NCBI RefSeq assembly: GCF_030272615.1 | Contig: NC_081406.1 | Span: 237,003,922 to 237,067,921, forward strand | Source of the DNA: Cryptomeria japonica | Lineage: Eukaryota > Streptophyta > Pinopsida > Cupressales > Cupressaceae | Direction of reading: 5' to 3' | DNA: 64,000 nucleotides | Shown: in pieces, positions 10,686 through 21,599 of the stretch | How positions within the stretch are numbered: the stretch's first letter is position 1 | How the letters are laid out: each line of letters begins with the position of its first letter | The notes under the pieces: generated by a model | Database searches by the model: none | What the model was told of the DNA's origin: nothing | The model's input: only the letters and a program-made list of their open reading frames with translations | Program-made: the position numbers and the translations under genes

Positions 10686-12197
10686 TGCAACAAAAATGGA
10701 AAGAGCACAAAGAGAGGCACAATCACACAAGACACCCCCCCAAATTCACTCAATCAAAGAACCCCCCCCAAAAGTGATGATTTTGGCACTTTATAATTAG
10801 TGCGTATACAATGGGCCACTTGCAAAATATGGCAAAGTGGACTTCTAATTACAATTTTACAACTGCCTCAATAAGGCCAAAAGAGACTCAAACTGATAAT
10901 GCAAGAGATCTAACTAAGATCCAAGCAATTTACAAGTACCTAATAGGCCAAATAAGACCAATATCTGAAAGTACAATTTCTACTAAAAATCTCTAAAATC
11001 TGATCATAGATTATGAAAGTAGACGAAAAAACATGCACTTTCAAAAAAAATGGCACCTGAAAAGGAGGTCGTATGAGCTCAAATCAGGCCTTTGAAGTTG
11101 CAGAATTGAGGATTGGACAGGTACAACTGAGAGAATCCAAACATTTCGAAAAACCTGTGCACCAAAATCAAAAAATAACCACACCACTGCAAAGATCATG
11201 AAATTTTAGCCCATTTCAAAAAAAATTGCACCAAAAAAGGAGCAAACCTGAGCAAGATATGGCCTTTCAAAGTTGGACTGCAAAACTGAAAAGCTCAATG
11301 GAGAGGGGTTGAAAAATTTCAAAAGTCTATTGATGTGGTGCTGATGTCAGCAATTCACAAGATTAAATTTGATGGCCATATGACCATCGCGAAAACTTTG
11401 CCTCCCTGCTGACTGGGCATCTGTACTGTACGGACTGCTGACTGTGCGCGGTGACTGTGCAGTTGACTAGGCGATCGTACGGATGCCGACGTGGCAGACA
11501 GACGTGGCCATGGGCCAGTGGCCTCCTACCACGTGGCAGACGTGAGTCGCCAGTTTAAAGAACTGTCAGTGGAAGCGTTGCTGGCGGGAGGTCGGGGCTG
11601 CCGGCAGGTGGTCTGGGCGGCCAGCGGCGACGTCGGCAGCAGCGGAAGGTAAAGTGGCCAGCGGGAGGGAAGCCGGTGGCGGGAGCGAGGCGGCCGGCGG
11701 GAGAGCAACGGCAGCGGCGGGAGTTCCTCAGCGGTGGTGGGAGGTACCCAGATCTTAGCGGCATGGGGAAAATCTGTGGCGGTGGCGATGACAGAGGCCG
11801 CCCGAAAAAAAAAGTACCACCGGTGCAGGTACTGTGGCAGCGGCTACACAAACCTGCAAGTACGGGGATCACGGGGGGGGGTCTGCGGACCCCCCAAAAA
11901 ACACTTTTTTTATTTTATTTTTTTTATCACTTTTTTTTTCCGATTTTCGAATTTTTTTTTTTGAAAAATAATTTTTTGAAAAAAAATTTGAAATCCATAC
12001 GATAATAGCCAAAATGGGAAAAAAAAAATTTCACCAAAATAGGTCGACTTTATAGTCGAAATTTATGGAAACGGCCTCCCGGATTCAACGGTGATATCCA
12101 AATCGCTGTATGACGCCCCCAAAAAATGAAGATCCCCAAATCCAAAAATAGAAGCCTTCCACGATATCTCCAAAAACCAATCAATGAAGCCCCAATA
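10686..12197 (-). other. 5' leader of element F with a GC-rich island
   Basis: No coding frame is supported. Next to the PBS is an A/T-homopolymer-rich stretch (about 11880-12040). Further from the LTR is a sharply GC-rich island (about 11400-11870) with several ACGTGGC motifs (11476-11545). The rest, towards gag, is AT-rich. The compositional change within one element is abrupt. Confidence 0.55.
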
Positions 12198-12209
12198 GCT
12201 CTGATACCA
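12198..12209 (-). promoter_or_regulatory. Primer-binding site of element F
   Basis: The minus strand reads TGGTATCAGAGC, a perfect 12-nt complement to the 3' end of plant initiator tRNA-Met, with no gap to the LTR at 12210. Confidence 0.92.
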
Positions 12210-12658
12210 TGTAGGATTTTGCCAAGATCAAGGGCACAATGAAAAGCATAAAAAGAGACAATAGAATGACAAGAACAAACTGTATTCTCATCAATATGCA
12301 AATGATCAACTGGATTAACCAATACAATGAATATAGGCCTACTCATATAGGCAAGGCCATATGCATGTATGAGCACACAAATATGACATGTGGCTCAATG
12401 AGAAACAAGGGTAGGTAAGAAATACTAGGGGTAGGTAGGAGAAATAATATAATATTCCACAAGAGGTGGATGACCCACCGAATGTGGAGTGTAACAGCAA
12501 AATAAGACCACAAAAGGTGGAATTTCTCCTACAAGCTCTATCCCTATGTGCACACTTCCCTAAGTGTCTCAAATCCAAACTAAGAAGAGATGCATTATCC
12601 TAAGTTAACTTAAGTAAAGTGTAATAATATCCAAAATGAATATTTATTTACACCAACA
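12210..12658 (-). repeat. 5' LTR of element F (449 bp)
   Basis: TG...CA ends, next to the PBS. It differs from 5898-6346 at about six sites by eye. The target duplication AATCC follows at 12659-12663. Confidence 0.92.
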
Positions 12659-13321
12659 AATCCAATAAGAATGTACTACACAAAATAGCATCTTCATATG
12701 CTGGATTCAGTACCGGTGTAATGTTGATATGCTTATACAAAAACCTAGCTTCACCTTCAAATGATGTCTTTGTGTATACCCATGCTTAATCTCGCATATA
12801 CCTTCACTTAATTCTTTTTTGCATTCCACAATTGATCTTACAAATAAGATCTTACATTTATACCATAACCTAAGACCAATTTTAGTAGGTCGGCTCTACA
12901 AGATATTACAATAAACATTTTACATACAATATAATATCCAATGCAATTAACCGATTAAACATGTCAGCTTAATGCATTTTCATTAATAATAAATCATCTC
13001 CATAGCATGTCATGCTGATCTAGAAAAGATAAACCTACCGGTGTAACCCTAGATAACCCTAGACCTATTTGCCGGTAAAAGAAAATATGAATATACCAAT
13101 GATCAATTCTTCAAATCAAAGTGTCCACACAATGTCTTCGACATTACCAAGTGTCTTCCATATCATTCCAGGTACCGATGAACATTATATCTTGCCGGTG
13201 AACCATATACCAGTAACTATGCAATAGTTACTTGCTTGCCGATGAATGTTGTTGGATCTCCAAAGTGCTTGTTTTCAGTAGGTGTTGACATCAATGACAA
13301 AACCATGCCAAAATACCAACA
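12659..13321 (-). repeat. 3' LTR of element E, inner part
   Basis: Resumes the E LTR after F (first five bases are the duplicated AATCC) and ends AAATACCAACA next to the purine tract. It matches L at about 62840-63508 and the E 5' LTR at 17525-18184. The 5' LTR lacks about 14 bp (ACAAATAAGATCTT-type duplication) present here. Confidence 0.88.
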
Positions 13322-13656
13322 ATCTCCCCCTTTGGCATTGATTGCAACACAAGATAGAAAAACCATCAAAGTGCCAAAACAGAAATGCCAAATACCAAAA
13401 ACCAACAATCTCAATTTCTCCCCCTGGGAGAAACATGTGTTTATCCAAAGATTTATTTTCAATACCAATCTCTCCTTAAAATATAATGTGTTTTTCCATA
13501 GATATCTCTCCCCCTTTGACATCAAATGCCAAAGTTACAAAAATCAAGTTCATACAAAATACCAACTACTCCCCCTGAGAAGTAGCTTCCTCTTCAAAGA
13601 CCTGAATAAAAGATTTGTCTTTGAATTTTGTCGGTTGATGACAATCATCAACTATC
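13322..13656 (-). other. 3' untranslated region of E with four purine tracts
   Basis: No coding frame on the element's strand. GGGGGAG tracts (CTCCCCC on the plus strand) occur at 13324, 13418, 13508 and 13569, each in a different context. The first touches the LTR. L has the same arrangement near 63511-63764. Confidence 0.6.
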
Positions 13657-15412
13657 TAAGTCTCTACCGGTGGTGGTATAACTCCAAGCTAATCTCTGAG
13701 ATATTCAAAATTCTCCTTAGGCAAAGGTTTTATGAAAATATCGGCAAGCAGTTCTTTAGTATTCACATAAACCAGTTTTATCTCTTTTTCTTCAACTTTT
13801 TCCCTTACAAATTCAATTCGATAGAAACATGTTTTGTTTTAGAATGTAATACTGGGTTCTTAGATATATCAATTGCTGCAATGCTATCACAATATATAGT
13901 AATGGGTTCCTTGCATTTTACATTTATGTCTTTCAACATTTGCTTAAGCCATAGTACCTGTTTACAGTTAGTTGCTGCTGCAACATATTCTGATTCTGCT
14001 ATTGATAAAGATGTACAACTCTATTTCTTACTTAACCAAGAAACTAATCTCTTTCCAAGAAAGAATGCTCCTCCAGTGGTGCTTTTTCTATCATCCACAT
14101 CTCCTACCCAATTTGCATCTGTGTATGCACATAGGTCGAAATTTTCATCTCTAGGAAACCATAATCCAAGATTTGTTGTGCCTTGTAAGTACTGGAAAAT
14201 CCTTTTTACTGTTGATTCATGATTTTCCCTAAGATTACTCTGAAATCTAGAAACAATACATACTGCATTCATAATATCAGCTCTGGTTTGTGTCAAATAT
14301 AGTAATCCTCCTATCATAGATTTGTATCTAGTTGGATTAACAGGTGTAGATTCATCCCTTTGAGATAATTTGTCATTTGTAGTCATAGGTGTGCTTACCG
14401 GTTTAGAATTCTCCATCCCAAATTTATTTAGTAATTCTTTTAAGTAACTGGATTGACTCAAAAATATACCTTTATCAGTCTGTGAAATCTGCAATCCTAA
14501 AAAGAATTTTATTTCTCCAATCATAGACATTTCAAATTCTTGCTACATTTTAATAGAAAATTCCTTACATAATCCATCTTCTCCTCCAAAGATTATATCA
14601 TCAACAAATACTTCAATAATCAAGATGTCATCATTAGTTATTTTGTAATATAAATTGCTATCTGCATTTCCTTTAGTAAAACCAATCTTCAAAGGATATT
14701 TATCCAACCTTGCATACCAAGCTCTTGGGGCTTGTTTCAATCCATACAGAGCTTTTCTTAACCTGCAAACCATATCATTGTCATCTGTCAAAGAAAATCC
14801 ATCAGGTTGTTCAATATATACTTCTTCTTAAAGATCTCCATTCAAAAATGCACATTTAATATCCATTTGATAAACTTTGTAGTCCTTGTGAGCTGCAAAA
14901 GCCAAGAATAATCTAACTGCCTCAATTATGGCTACCGGTGCAAAGGTTTCATTGTAATCAACTCCTTCTTTCTGAGAATATCCCTTACCAACTAGTCTTG
15001 CATTATTTCTGACAACCTTACCATCTTCATTAAGTTTGTTTCTAAATACCCATTTGGTTCCAATTACATTTTTATCTTTAGGCTGGGGAACTAATGTCCA
15101 AGTATTATTTTTCTCAGTTTGTCCTAATTCTTCTTCCATAGCTTTAATCCAAAATTTATCTTCACATGCCTCATTGATAGATGATGGTTCAATTTGAGAA
15201 ATAAGACATACCTCTTCATTTGCCAATCTTCCTCTTGTCATAACTCCTTTAAATTTGTTTCCAATTATCTGATCTTCAGAATGATTCAATCTTACATACC
15301 GGGGTGTCTTAGTTTGTTGTCGTTCTTCAATTACTGTGGAATCCTCTGATGATACTGGAGTAACTGGATCTTCATTTTGTACCGGTGGATTTAGTATAGG
15401 TTCATTTGTCAT
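13657..15412 (-). pseudogene. Reverse transcriptase and RNase H of element E
   Basis: RT starts near 15412 after a Pro/Thr-rich linker. It contains WIKAMEEELGQ, the fingers region [28 protein letters not shown] (about 14870-14830), [14 protein letters not shown] (about 14730) and the catalytic EVFVDDIIFGGED (about 14600). RNase H follows with CAYTDANWVGD (about 14130), DRKSTTGGAFF and, further on, the conserved TKPLPKENF near the C-terminus (about 13720). In-frame stops at about 14820, 14540, 14028 and 13700 all fall where Gln is expected. The overall length is normal for copia pol. Confidence 0.87.
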
Positions 15413-17318
15413 AATTTATGTTGTTGGTTTAGAGTCTATATACCTTGAAGTTCCTCTGAATTGTTCATCAATCTTTACATTTGTACTCTCAACAATTTTC
15501 TACAATCTCTTATTAAAACATCTATATGCCTTGCTCTTAGATGAATAACCAAGAAATATTCCTTCATCACTTCTAGGATCAAATTTGCCAATATACTCAT
15601 CTCTTCTAATATAACATTTACTTCCAAAAATTCTGAAATACTTAAGAGTAGGAGTATTACCAAACTATAGTTCATGAGGGGTCTTACCGGTTTCACCTTT
15701 GATGTGAACTTTATTGAATGTATAGACAGCAGTGCTAACTACTTCTCTCCAATACACATGCGGTAGATTTGCTTCTGATAACATACTTCTTGCTGCATCC
15801 AAGATAGTTCTATTTTTCCTTTCAACAACTCCATTCTGTTGTGGTCTCCGAGGTGATAATAACTATCTTCTGATTCCATTCACTTCACAGAATGTATTAA
15901 AGTCCTTAGATGTGAATTCTCCTCCTTGATCTGATCTTAGAAATTTGATTTTCTTACCGGTTTCATTCTCAACCATTGCTTTGAATAGTTTGAACTTTCC
16001 AAGTGCTTCTGATTTTTCTCTGAGAAAAGTAACCCAACACATTCTAGAATAATCATCAATAATTAGCATGAAATATCTATCACCTTGTAAGCTTTTAGTT
16101 CTAGTTGGACCACATAAATCAGTGTGAACTAAATCAAGAGCATTATTGGATTTTTCTAGAATACTTTTGAAACTTGGTCTAACTTGTTTTCCAAATTGAC
16201 ATTCCTTACAAATTGTATTCTGAGGTTTCACAATTTTAGGTAGATCTCTAACTACCTTAGAAGTACTGATCTTTATCATGCAATCAAAGTTTACATGACA
16301 TAGTCTCTTATGCCATAACCAACTTTCATCTATATGTACAATTAAGCATGCCTTTTCACTGTTATTCAAATGAAAGATATTACCTCTAGTCTGATTACCG
16401 GTTGCAAATTCCAAACCAGTTTTATTCATGATTTTGCATTTTCTATTTTTAAATTGTAACTGAAATCCTTTCTCAACTAATTGACCAACACTTAAAAGAT
16501 TATGCTTTAATCCTTCAACATAGTAGACATTGTCAGTGTTATGCTTACCATCAAGAGATATTGAACCCTTACCTTTGATTGAACAAGCTTTGTCATCTCC
16601 AAATCTTACTAAACCTCCATTGTATTCTTGAAAGTTCAAGAATTTACCTTTTTCTCCAGTCATGTGATGTGAGCATCCTAAGTCAATGATCCATTCATCC
16701 TTTGTTTCAACTTTAGCTGCTATGGCTTGTTCTACCAGTTGAGCAGTAGGTGTCGGTTGATCCTCTGTTATAGCAACAAAAACCCATCCATTGTCTACTG
16801 GATCCTTATCAGAATCATCAGTCACACCTTCATCAGCAATGTAACAAGATTTGTCTTTGATTTTCTTAAATCTGTATCTCTGATATTTAAGATTAGGCTT
16901 GTATGTTCTTCTAGCTTCTTCTCTTAGTCTAGCATGTCTATCAGGGCATCTTGAAGCCATATTACCAATCTTATTGCAGTTAAAACATTTAAAGGGTGCT
17001 TTACCTTCATACTTACTTCCAACTGGACCTTTTGGCATTTTTCTTGCAAATAGTGCTTCAAGTTCTTCAAGCTCTTCATTCTCCTTCATAGTTTCTTCAA
17101 GTTCTCTTGCATAAATGGCTCTCCAGTCTGATTTGTCAAATGATGGAGTAGATGATGTTGATGCTTTAAAGGCCAAATTAGTTTTTATAGTAGCAACAGG
17201 ACCAAATTCCTCAATTTCAAAGGCTGAAAGTTTTCCAATCAATGTATCCCTAGTTACTGATGTATTAGGCATTGTTTTCAACTCATTTATAGCAGTAACC
17301 TTCATTTTGTATGTCGGT
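15413..17318 (-). pseudogene. Partial gag, protease and integrase of element E
   Basis: The longest open stretch in E (17318-15863) begins inside gag (TYKMKVTAINELKTMP) because the N-terminal half is deleted. The zinc knuckle CFNCNKIGNMASRC (about 17000) has Asn in place of the essential His. The protease site reads IIDLGCSHHM (about 16695), where DSG is expected. The pre-integrase segment (LWHKRLCHVNF, about 16310) and zinc finger (CKECQFGKQ) precede the integrase core with LVHTDLCGP and RSDQGGEF. A TAG after NGIRR (15862) interrupts the core before the expected QQNGVVERKNRT, and two more stops follow. It is non-functional. Confidence 0.87.
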
Positions 17319-18184
17319 GGCAATCCACAACACATAACACCAATATCTATACGTGGAAACCCTGTAAGGAGAAAAACCACGGTGGGAAACCTTACCCACA
17401 ATCAGATGATACTACTACAAATAGTAAGTGTACATAAATGGGGTCTACACATGCAGAAAGGCCAACAACCTAGAGCTCATTGCTCAATCACAAAATGGGA
17501 GTCACACTGACTACAATGGGACGGTTAAATCCAATAAGAATGTACTACAAAAAATAGCATCTTCATATGCTAGATTCAGTACCGGTGTAATGCTGATATG
17601 CTTATACAAAAACCTAGCTTCACCTTCAAATGATGTCTTCGTGTATACCTCTGCTTAATCTCGCATATACCTTCACTTAATTCTTTTTCGCATTCCACAA
17701 TTGATCTTACATTTATACCATAACCTAAGACCAATTTTAGTAGGTTGGCTCTACAAGATATTACAATAAACATTTTACATACAATATAATATCTGATGCA
17801 ATTAACCAATTAAACATGTCGGCTTAATGCATTTTCATCAATAATAAATCATCTCCATAGCGTGCGATGCTGATCTGGAAAAGATAAACCTGTCGGTGTA
17901 ACCCTAGATAACCCTAGACCTATTTGCCGATAAAAGAAAATATGCAAATATGAATATACCAATGATCAATTCTTTAAATCAAAGTGTCCACACAATGTCT
18001 TTGACATTACCAATTGTCTTCCATATCATTCTAGGTACCGGTGAACATTATATCTTACCGGTGAACCATATACCAGTAACTGTGCAATAGTTACTTGCTT
18101 GCCGGTGAATGTTGATGGATCTCCAAAGTGCTTGTTTTCAGTAGGTGTTGACATCAATGACAGAACCATACCAAAATACCAACA
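17319..18184 (-). repeat. 5' LTR of element E, truncated
   Basis: Ends CCAACA at 18184 followed by the duplication CTATG. About 185 bp of its inner (U5) end, including the TGTTAGGTCC terminus, is missing and gag joins directly. Bases from 17368 on are duplicated at 27150. Confidence 0.88.
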
Positions 18185-18189
18185 CTATG

Positions 18190-18507
18190 CCATGAGCATT
18201 CTTGCCAATCCACCTTCAGTATGCAATCAATAGAAATTAGATGATTTTTTTGAGTTTCCAACAGTTTTTGATGCTTCAATTTATTTCCAAATCAACCAAC
18301 ATACATCCTTCGGTCTTTGGGGCCTTTAAAGGTTTTTCCCAAATGACCACAACCTCCTCCAACTATTTTTCAAATTGACTAACCGTTGGAGAATCTCAAC
18401 TTACAAAAAGTGCAAAATTGTCATGACAACAAATTGACAATATGACAACTTTTACATAATTCAACCAACTTAGACTCTAGACTATCATAGTCCCCCAAAA
18501 TGATTAA
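18190..18507 (-). repeat. 5' LTR of element D, second segment
   Basis: Lies between E and G. It shares the AACTTTGACAACTTTT-like style of the C LTR and completes the expected D LTR length. No coding frame. The last five bases, ATTAA, are the probable left target site of G. Confidence 0.6.
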
Positions 18508-19916
18508 TGTAGACGTATAAAAATGACCATATTCCTAAATGAATATTTTATGTTCATTTCCCTATTTAATTAAATCCAATTTAATTAAATTATCCACATT
18601 CTTCTATTTAATTAAGTAAATCACTTGATTAAATTCACTATATCCATTTAATGAACAAATCATTTTATTCAATTAAATCCCCCTAGCCACTTTTAATTAA
18701 ATCCAAATTTAATTAAATAGTTATCTCAAATTGAATAAATCAAATTTATTTAATTTCTCCAAATTGCAACCAAATTGAATCAAATAATTCAATTAAATCC
18801 TATTATCCCCTCATCCACTTGCAAAATCCCAAACCCCTTCCTAACCCCTTCTAGAATATTCTAACCAATTCTAATTAACCTAACCCTCCTCTAAACTTTG
18901 TCACATCCCTAAGCAAAGGGAGGTCACTTCTCAAATAGCCCAAAGTCTTGGATAACCATTGAAAGCTTCCAACCTTCAACCACTTAATCCCCAAAGTCTC
19001 CAATAACCATTAATGGTTATTTCAAACCCTCCCACATGGTTAAAACATTTGTTTTGACTCAACCTCTACCCAACCCAAGGGTCTCGTCAGGTCATTAATG
19101 CTTTGACCATGATTATCCCTTAATCATTTGCACAAAGGTTTATCCTTGGATTAACTCCTAATCCAGTGGGTAATCCTAACTTAGACTTGACCCTTAGCCT
19201 TTAGATAACCATGAGGTCTCCTCAGGCCTTTAATGCCTCCAACCTCTTCTTTCAACCCAATCTGGTGTGGACATTTGTCACCATTTCATTGGTGTCAATT
19301 GTGCACATGGATCCTCAACTTTCAAACCTGGCCCTTGATTAAACCTTTCAATCCTGACCATCCATTGCCCTGTTTGTGCTATAAATAGAGCCCTCATTCC
19401 TCCATTCTGAACAATCATCTTTCAAATTTGAAGCATCACACTTATGCTCAAATTGTTTCAAGCTTTCATTTTATATATGCTCTTCATTTAGCCTCTTTTA
19501 GATCAGAATTAATCATGAATATGCATGCTAGAGTAATTTATTTATCATTTTAACTCAATCATAGATTAAATATAGTGTGCTAAGATAATCTCCATACTAA
19601 CCTCGTCATCTTATCATTTAGTTTGTTGCATTTCAAGCATCTCATCTAGCTTATAACACATCTCATATTAAAAACAGTTAAAATCTCTCTCGTTCTCATA
19701 TTTGCCATCCCTAAACCATTTTGCTCAGTAATCTGAGAGCAAAACATTGGTTTGAGGGACATTGTGAGATAGAGAACCATGGGACCCTCCTTGGGAAGCT
19801 GAGTAACGCATCGTTACTCTATAGCTTGCATCAAGAAGTCCTGTGTGTGTGTGTGGATTGGTATTTTACGTATTTTTCACATTTTAAATTCTAACAACCC
19901 ACTTTTCCCACATACA
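18508..19916 (+). repeat. 5' LTR of element G (1409 bp)
   Basis: Starts TGTAGACGTATAAAAATG and ends CCCACATACA, four bases before the PBS. TGTAGACR is also the predicted J LTR start. The first 300 bp are very AT-rich with many TTTAATTAAAT palindromes (about 18560-18800). The two LTR copies appear identical. Confidence 0.8.
19380..19388 (+). promoter_or_regulatory. TATA box of the G 5' LTR
   Basis: TATAAATAG is a consensus plant TATA box, so transcription would start near 19410. A CT-rich stretch follows. The same box occurs in the 3' LTR at 29162-29170, and J has CTATAAATTGAG at the matching place. Confidence 0.75.
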
Positions 19917-19920
19917 TTTC

Positions 19921-19938
19921 TGGCGCCCACCGTGGGGC
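19921..19938 (+). promoter_or_regulatory. Primer-binding site of element G
   Basis: TGGCGCCCACCGTGGGGC begins with the TGG that pairs with a tRNA CCA end and resembles the TGGCGCC-type sites of plant Tat/Athila elements. I cannot assign the exact tRNA. Confidence 0.75.
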
Positions 19939-20004
19939 ACGCACCCCAATAACCTATCGTTTTTTGAATTTGAAGACTTTTGCAGGTACGCGGGAAACTA
20001 GAAT

Positions 20005-20712
20005 TAGCGCATCAAAGACATATTTTAGCGCATCCGCCTAACAGTTTAGCGCTTCTAGCCTACTGTTTAGCGCGTGGGCTTTCTGTCTTAGCGCGTTAAA
20101 ACTGTTCCTTAGCGCATGACACTATTTAACAAATTTTCCTGTAGGTATCGACACGGGCAAAACACAGTGCAGCGCATCTACTTAACAGTGTAGCGCATCC
20201 GCCCAACAGTTTAGCGCTTCTAGCCTACTGTTTAGCGCGTGGGCTCTCTGTCTTAGCGCGTGGATACTTTTCCTTAGCGCGTGATTCTGTTTAAAAAAAT
20301 TTTCCTGCAGGTATTGACGCGGATAAAACACTGTTTAGCGCATCCAATAAACAGAGTAGCGCATCCAATCCACTTTTCAGCGCGTGGAGACCATCTTCTA
20401 GCGCGTGCAGTTCAAACATTAGCGCGTGACCTCTGTTAAGATTTTTCTGCAAGTATCAACGCAGAAGAAAAACAAAATAGCGCATCTAATTAACAGTCTA
20501 GCGCATCCCACTCACTGTTTAGCGCGTGGGAACTATACTCTAGCGCGTGGAGTCCTTTCTTTAGCGCGTGACTTTCACTAATATTTTTCCTGTAGGTCTC
20601 GACATGTGAGAAAAACAGAATAGCGCGTCCATAAAACAGATTAGCGCATTGGGGGCACATAATAGCGCGTGGGTGCTTTTTCTTAGCGCGTCCATGCAAT
20701 ACTTTAGCGCAT
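20005..20712 (+). repeat. 27-unit, 21-bp phased TAGCGC array in five blocks
   Basis: A core TAGCGC (twice CAGCGC), usually followed by ATCC, GTGG or GTGA, starts at 20005, 20026, 20047, 20068, 20089, 20110 | 20170, 20191, 20212, 20233, 20254, 20275 | 20336, 20357, 20378, 20399, 20420 | 20478, 20499, 20520, 20541, 20562 | 20621, 20642, 20663, 20684, 20705. Every step within a block is exactly 21 bp. Steps between blocks are 58-61 bp. Each spacer contains an AT-rich run ending in TTTTCCTGCAGGTATYGAC or a close variant. Blocks tend to open with ATCC-type units and close with GTGG/GTGA-type units. Bases between cores vary. Function is unknown. Confidence 0.95.
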
Positions 20713-21599
20713 AGAGTTGGCAGAGTCAAAATTTCATGGCAGAGTAAAAAATTAGGCTTGTGAGAGGCATAGTATATATGGATGTTTGAGAGGGGTTTCA
20801 GACCTCTAGGAGTTGTAATGCAAAATCTAGTTTTTGGAAGATCTTCCAAATTTCAGACTTAGTCAAATTTCAGGGCATTTCAGGCTCAGGATTGTAAAAT
20901 TTGTAACCAAGATCAGAATTTAGGCTTGTGTAAGCCCGCACTAACATTTGATCACTGATTGTGTGCAGGTTCTAATATTTTTTATGCAGGAGAAGGAGTT
21001 AGTTTAGAGGGTTTAAGTCTCTTTTTTTTACTTTCTTTCAACAAAAGTTGGTTAAAAAGAACTCACTCTCTTTTTTTTGCACAAATTAAAATAAACCTCA
21101 TCATTTCATTTGGATGCATAAAATGAACTTCATGCCTTCCTTTTTGGTGTTTTAAAAGAAACTTCATCTTTTCTTTATTGCAAGGTAAAAAGAACAACAA
21201 AACAAACCTTTCATTCCTGCAAGTTAGGAAAAACACTTCATTTTGGAAGCTCTAAAAAGAACAAGACAAACAATCTTTACTTTCTGCAAAGCTTAAAACG
21301 AACCTCACCATCCTTTGGTGTTTAAAAGGATTCACTTCATTTTGCAAAGTAAAAGAACCTCATCTTCATTTTGTACAAGGCAAAGAGGGAAATTTTTCCC
21401 CTATCGACTTTAATTTTGTTGACCAAACATCACGATTTACTTTTGTTGACCAGGCTTGTTTTATAAAAGTTTTGGAAATACACACTTTGCTATGAAAGGT
21501 TAAAAAGAACATCATGCTTGTTGGAGCAACATCTCCAAATAGAAGTTAGCAAATCATTGTCTTGAAGGCTAAAAAGAACAACTTGATTGCCTTGTCTCG
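20713..21599 (+). other. G internal leader, AT-rich, no gene
   Basis: No frame is supported. From about 21040 to 21600 the text repeats loosely around AAAAGAAC, ACCTCATC and CATTTTG phrases (AACCTCATC, AAAGAACA), suggesting an old degenerate tandem repeat. A minus-strand frame at 20490-20849 only reads through the array. Confidence 0.5.

Larger units (their letters stand above)
5898..12658 (-). mobile_element. Element F: near-complete Ty1/copia retrotransposon nested in the E LTR
   Basis: 6761 bp with two 449-bp LTRs (5898-6346 and 12210-12658), a PBS for initiator tRNA-Met directly next to the 5' LTR, a purine tract next to the 3' LTR, and the 5-bp duplication AATCC (5893-5897 and 12659-12663). 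Gag, protease, integrase, RT and RNase H follow in copia order on the minus strand. By eye the LTRs differ at about six positions, so F looks comparatively young. Even so, every domain carries stops, so it is not autonomous now. Confidence 0.93.
5506..18184 (-). mobile_element. Element E: Ty1/copia retrotransposon interrupted by F
   Basis: TG...CA termini are flanked by the 5-bp target duplication CTATG (5501-5505 and 18185-18189). Minus-strand order: truncated 5' LTR (17319-18184), partial gag, protease, integrase, RT, RNase H, purine tract, 3' LTR (5506-5897 plus 12659-13321, split by F). Integrase upstream of RT marks it as Ty1/copia. U5, the primer-binding site and the start of gag are deleted. 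L and K belong to the same or a close family. Confidence 0.9.

Noticed and set aside
12198-12209. tRNA gene fragment
   Set aside because: GCTCTGATACCA here and at 39024 is a primer-binding site next to an LTR. No cloverleaf surrounds it.
13236-14222. 328-codon plus-strand frame
   Set aside because: Antisense to the copia RNase H and 3' UTR of element E. No domain of its own.
17428-17809. Small frames repeated identically at 27210-27591
   Set aside because: They lie in a copia LTR. They are identical because the DNA is duplicated, not because of protein conservation.
20005-20712. CRISPR array
   Set aside because: The regular spacing is suggestive, but the conserved part is only 6-10 bp, the period is 21 bp, there are no cas genes and the surroundings are plant retrotransposons.
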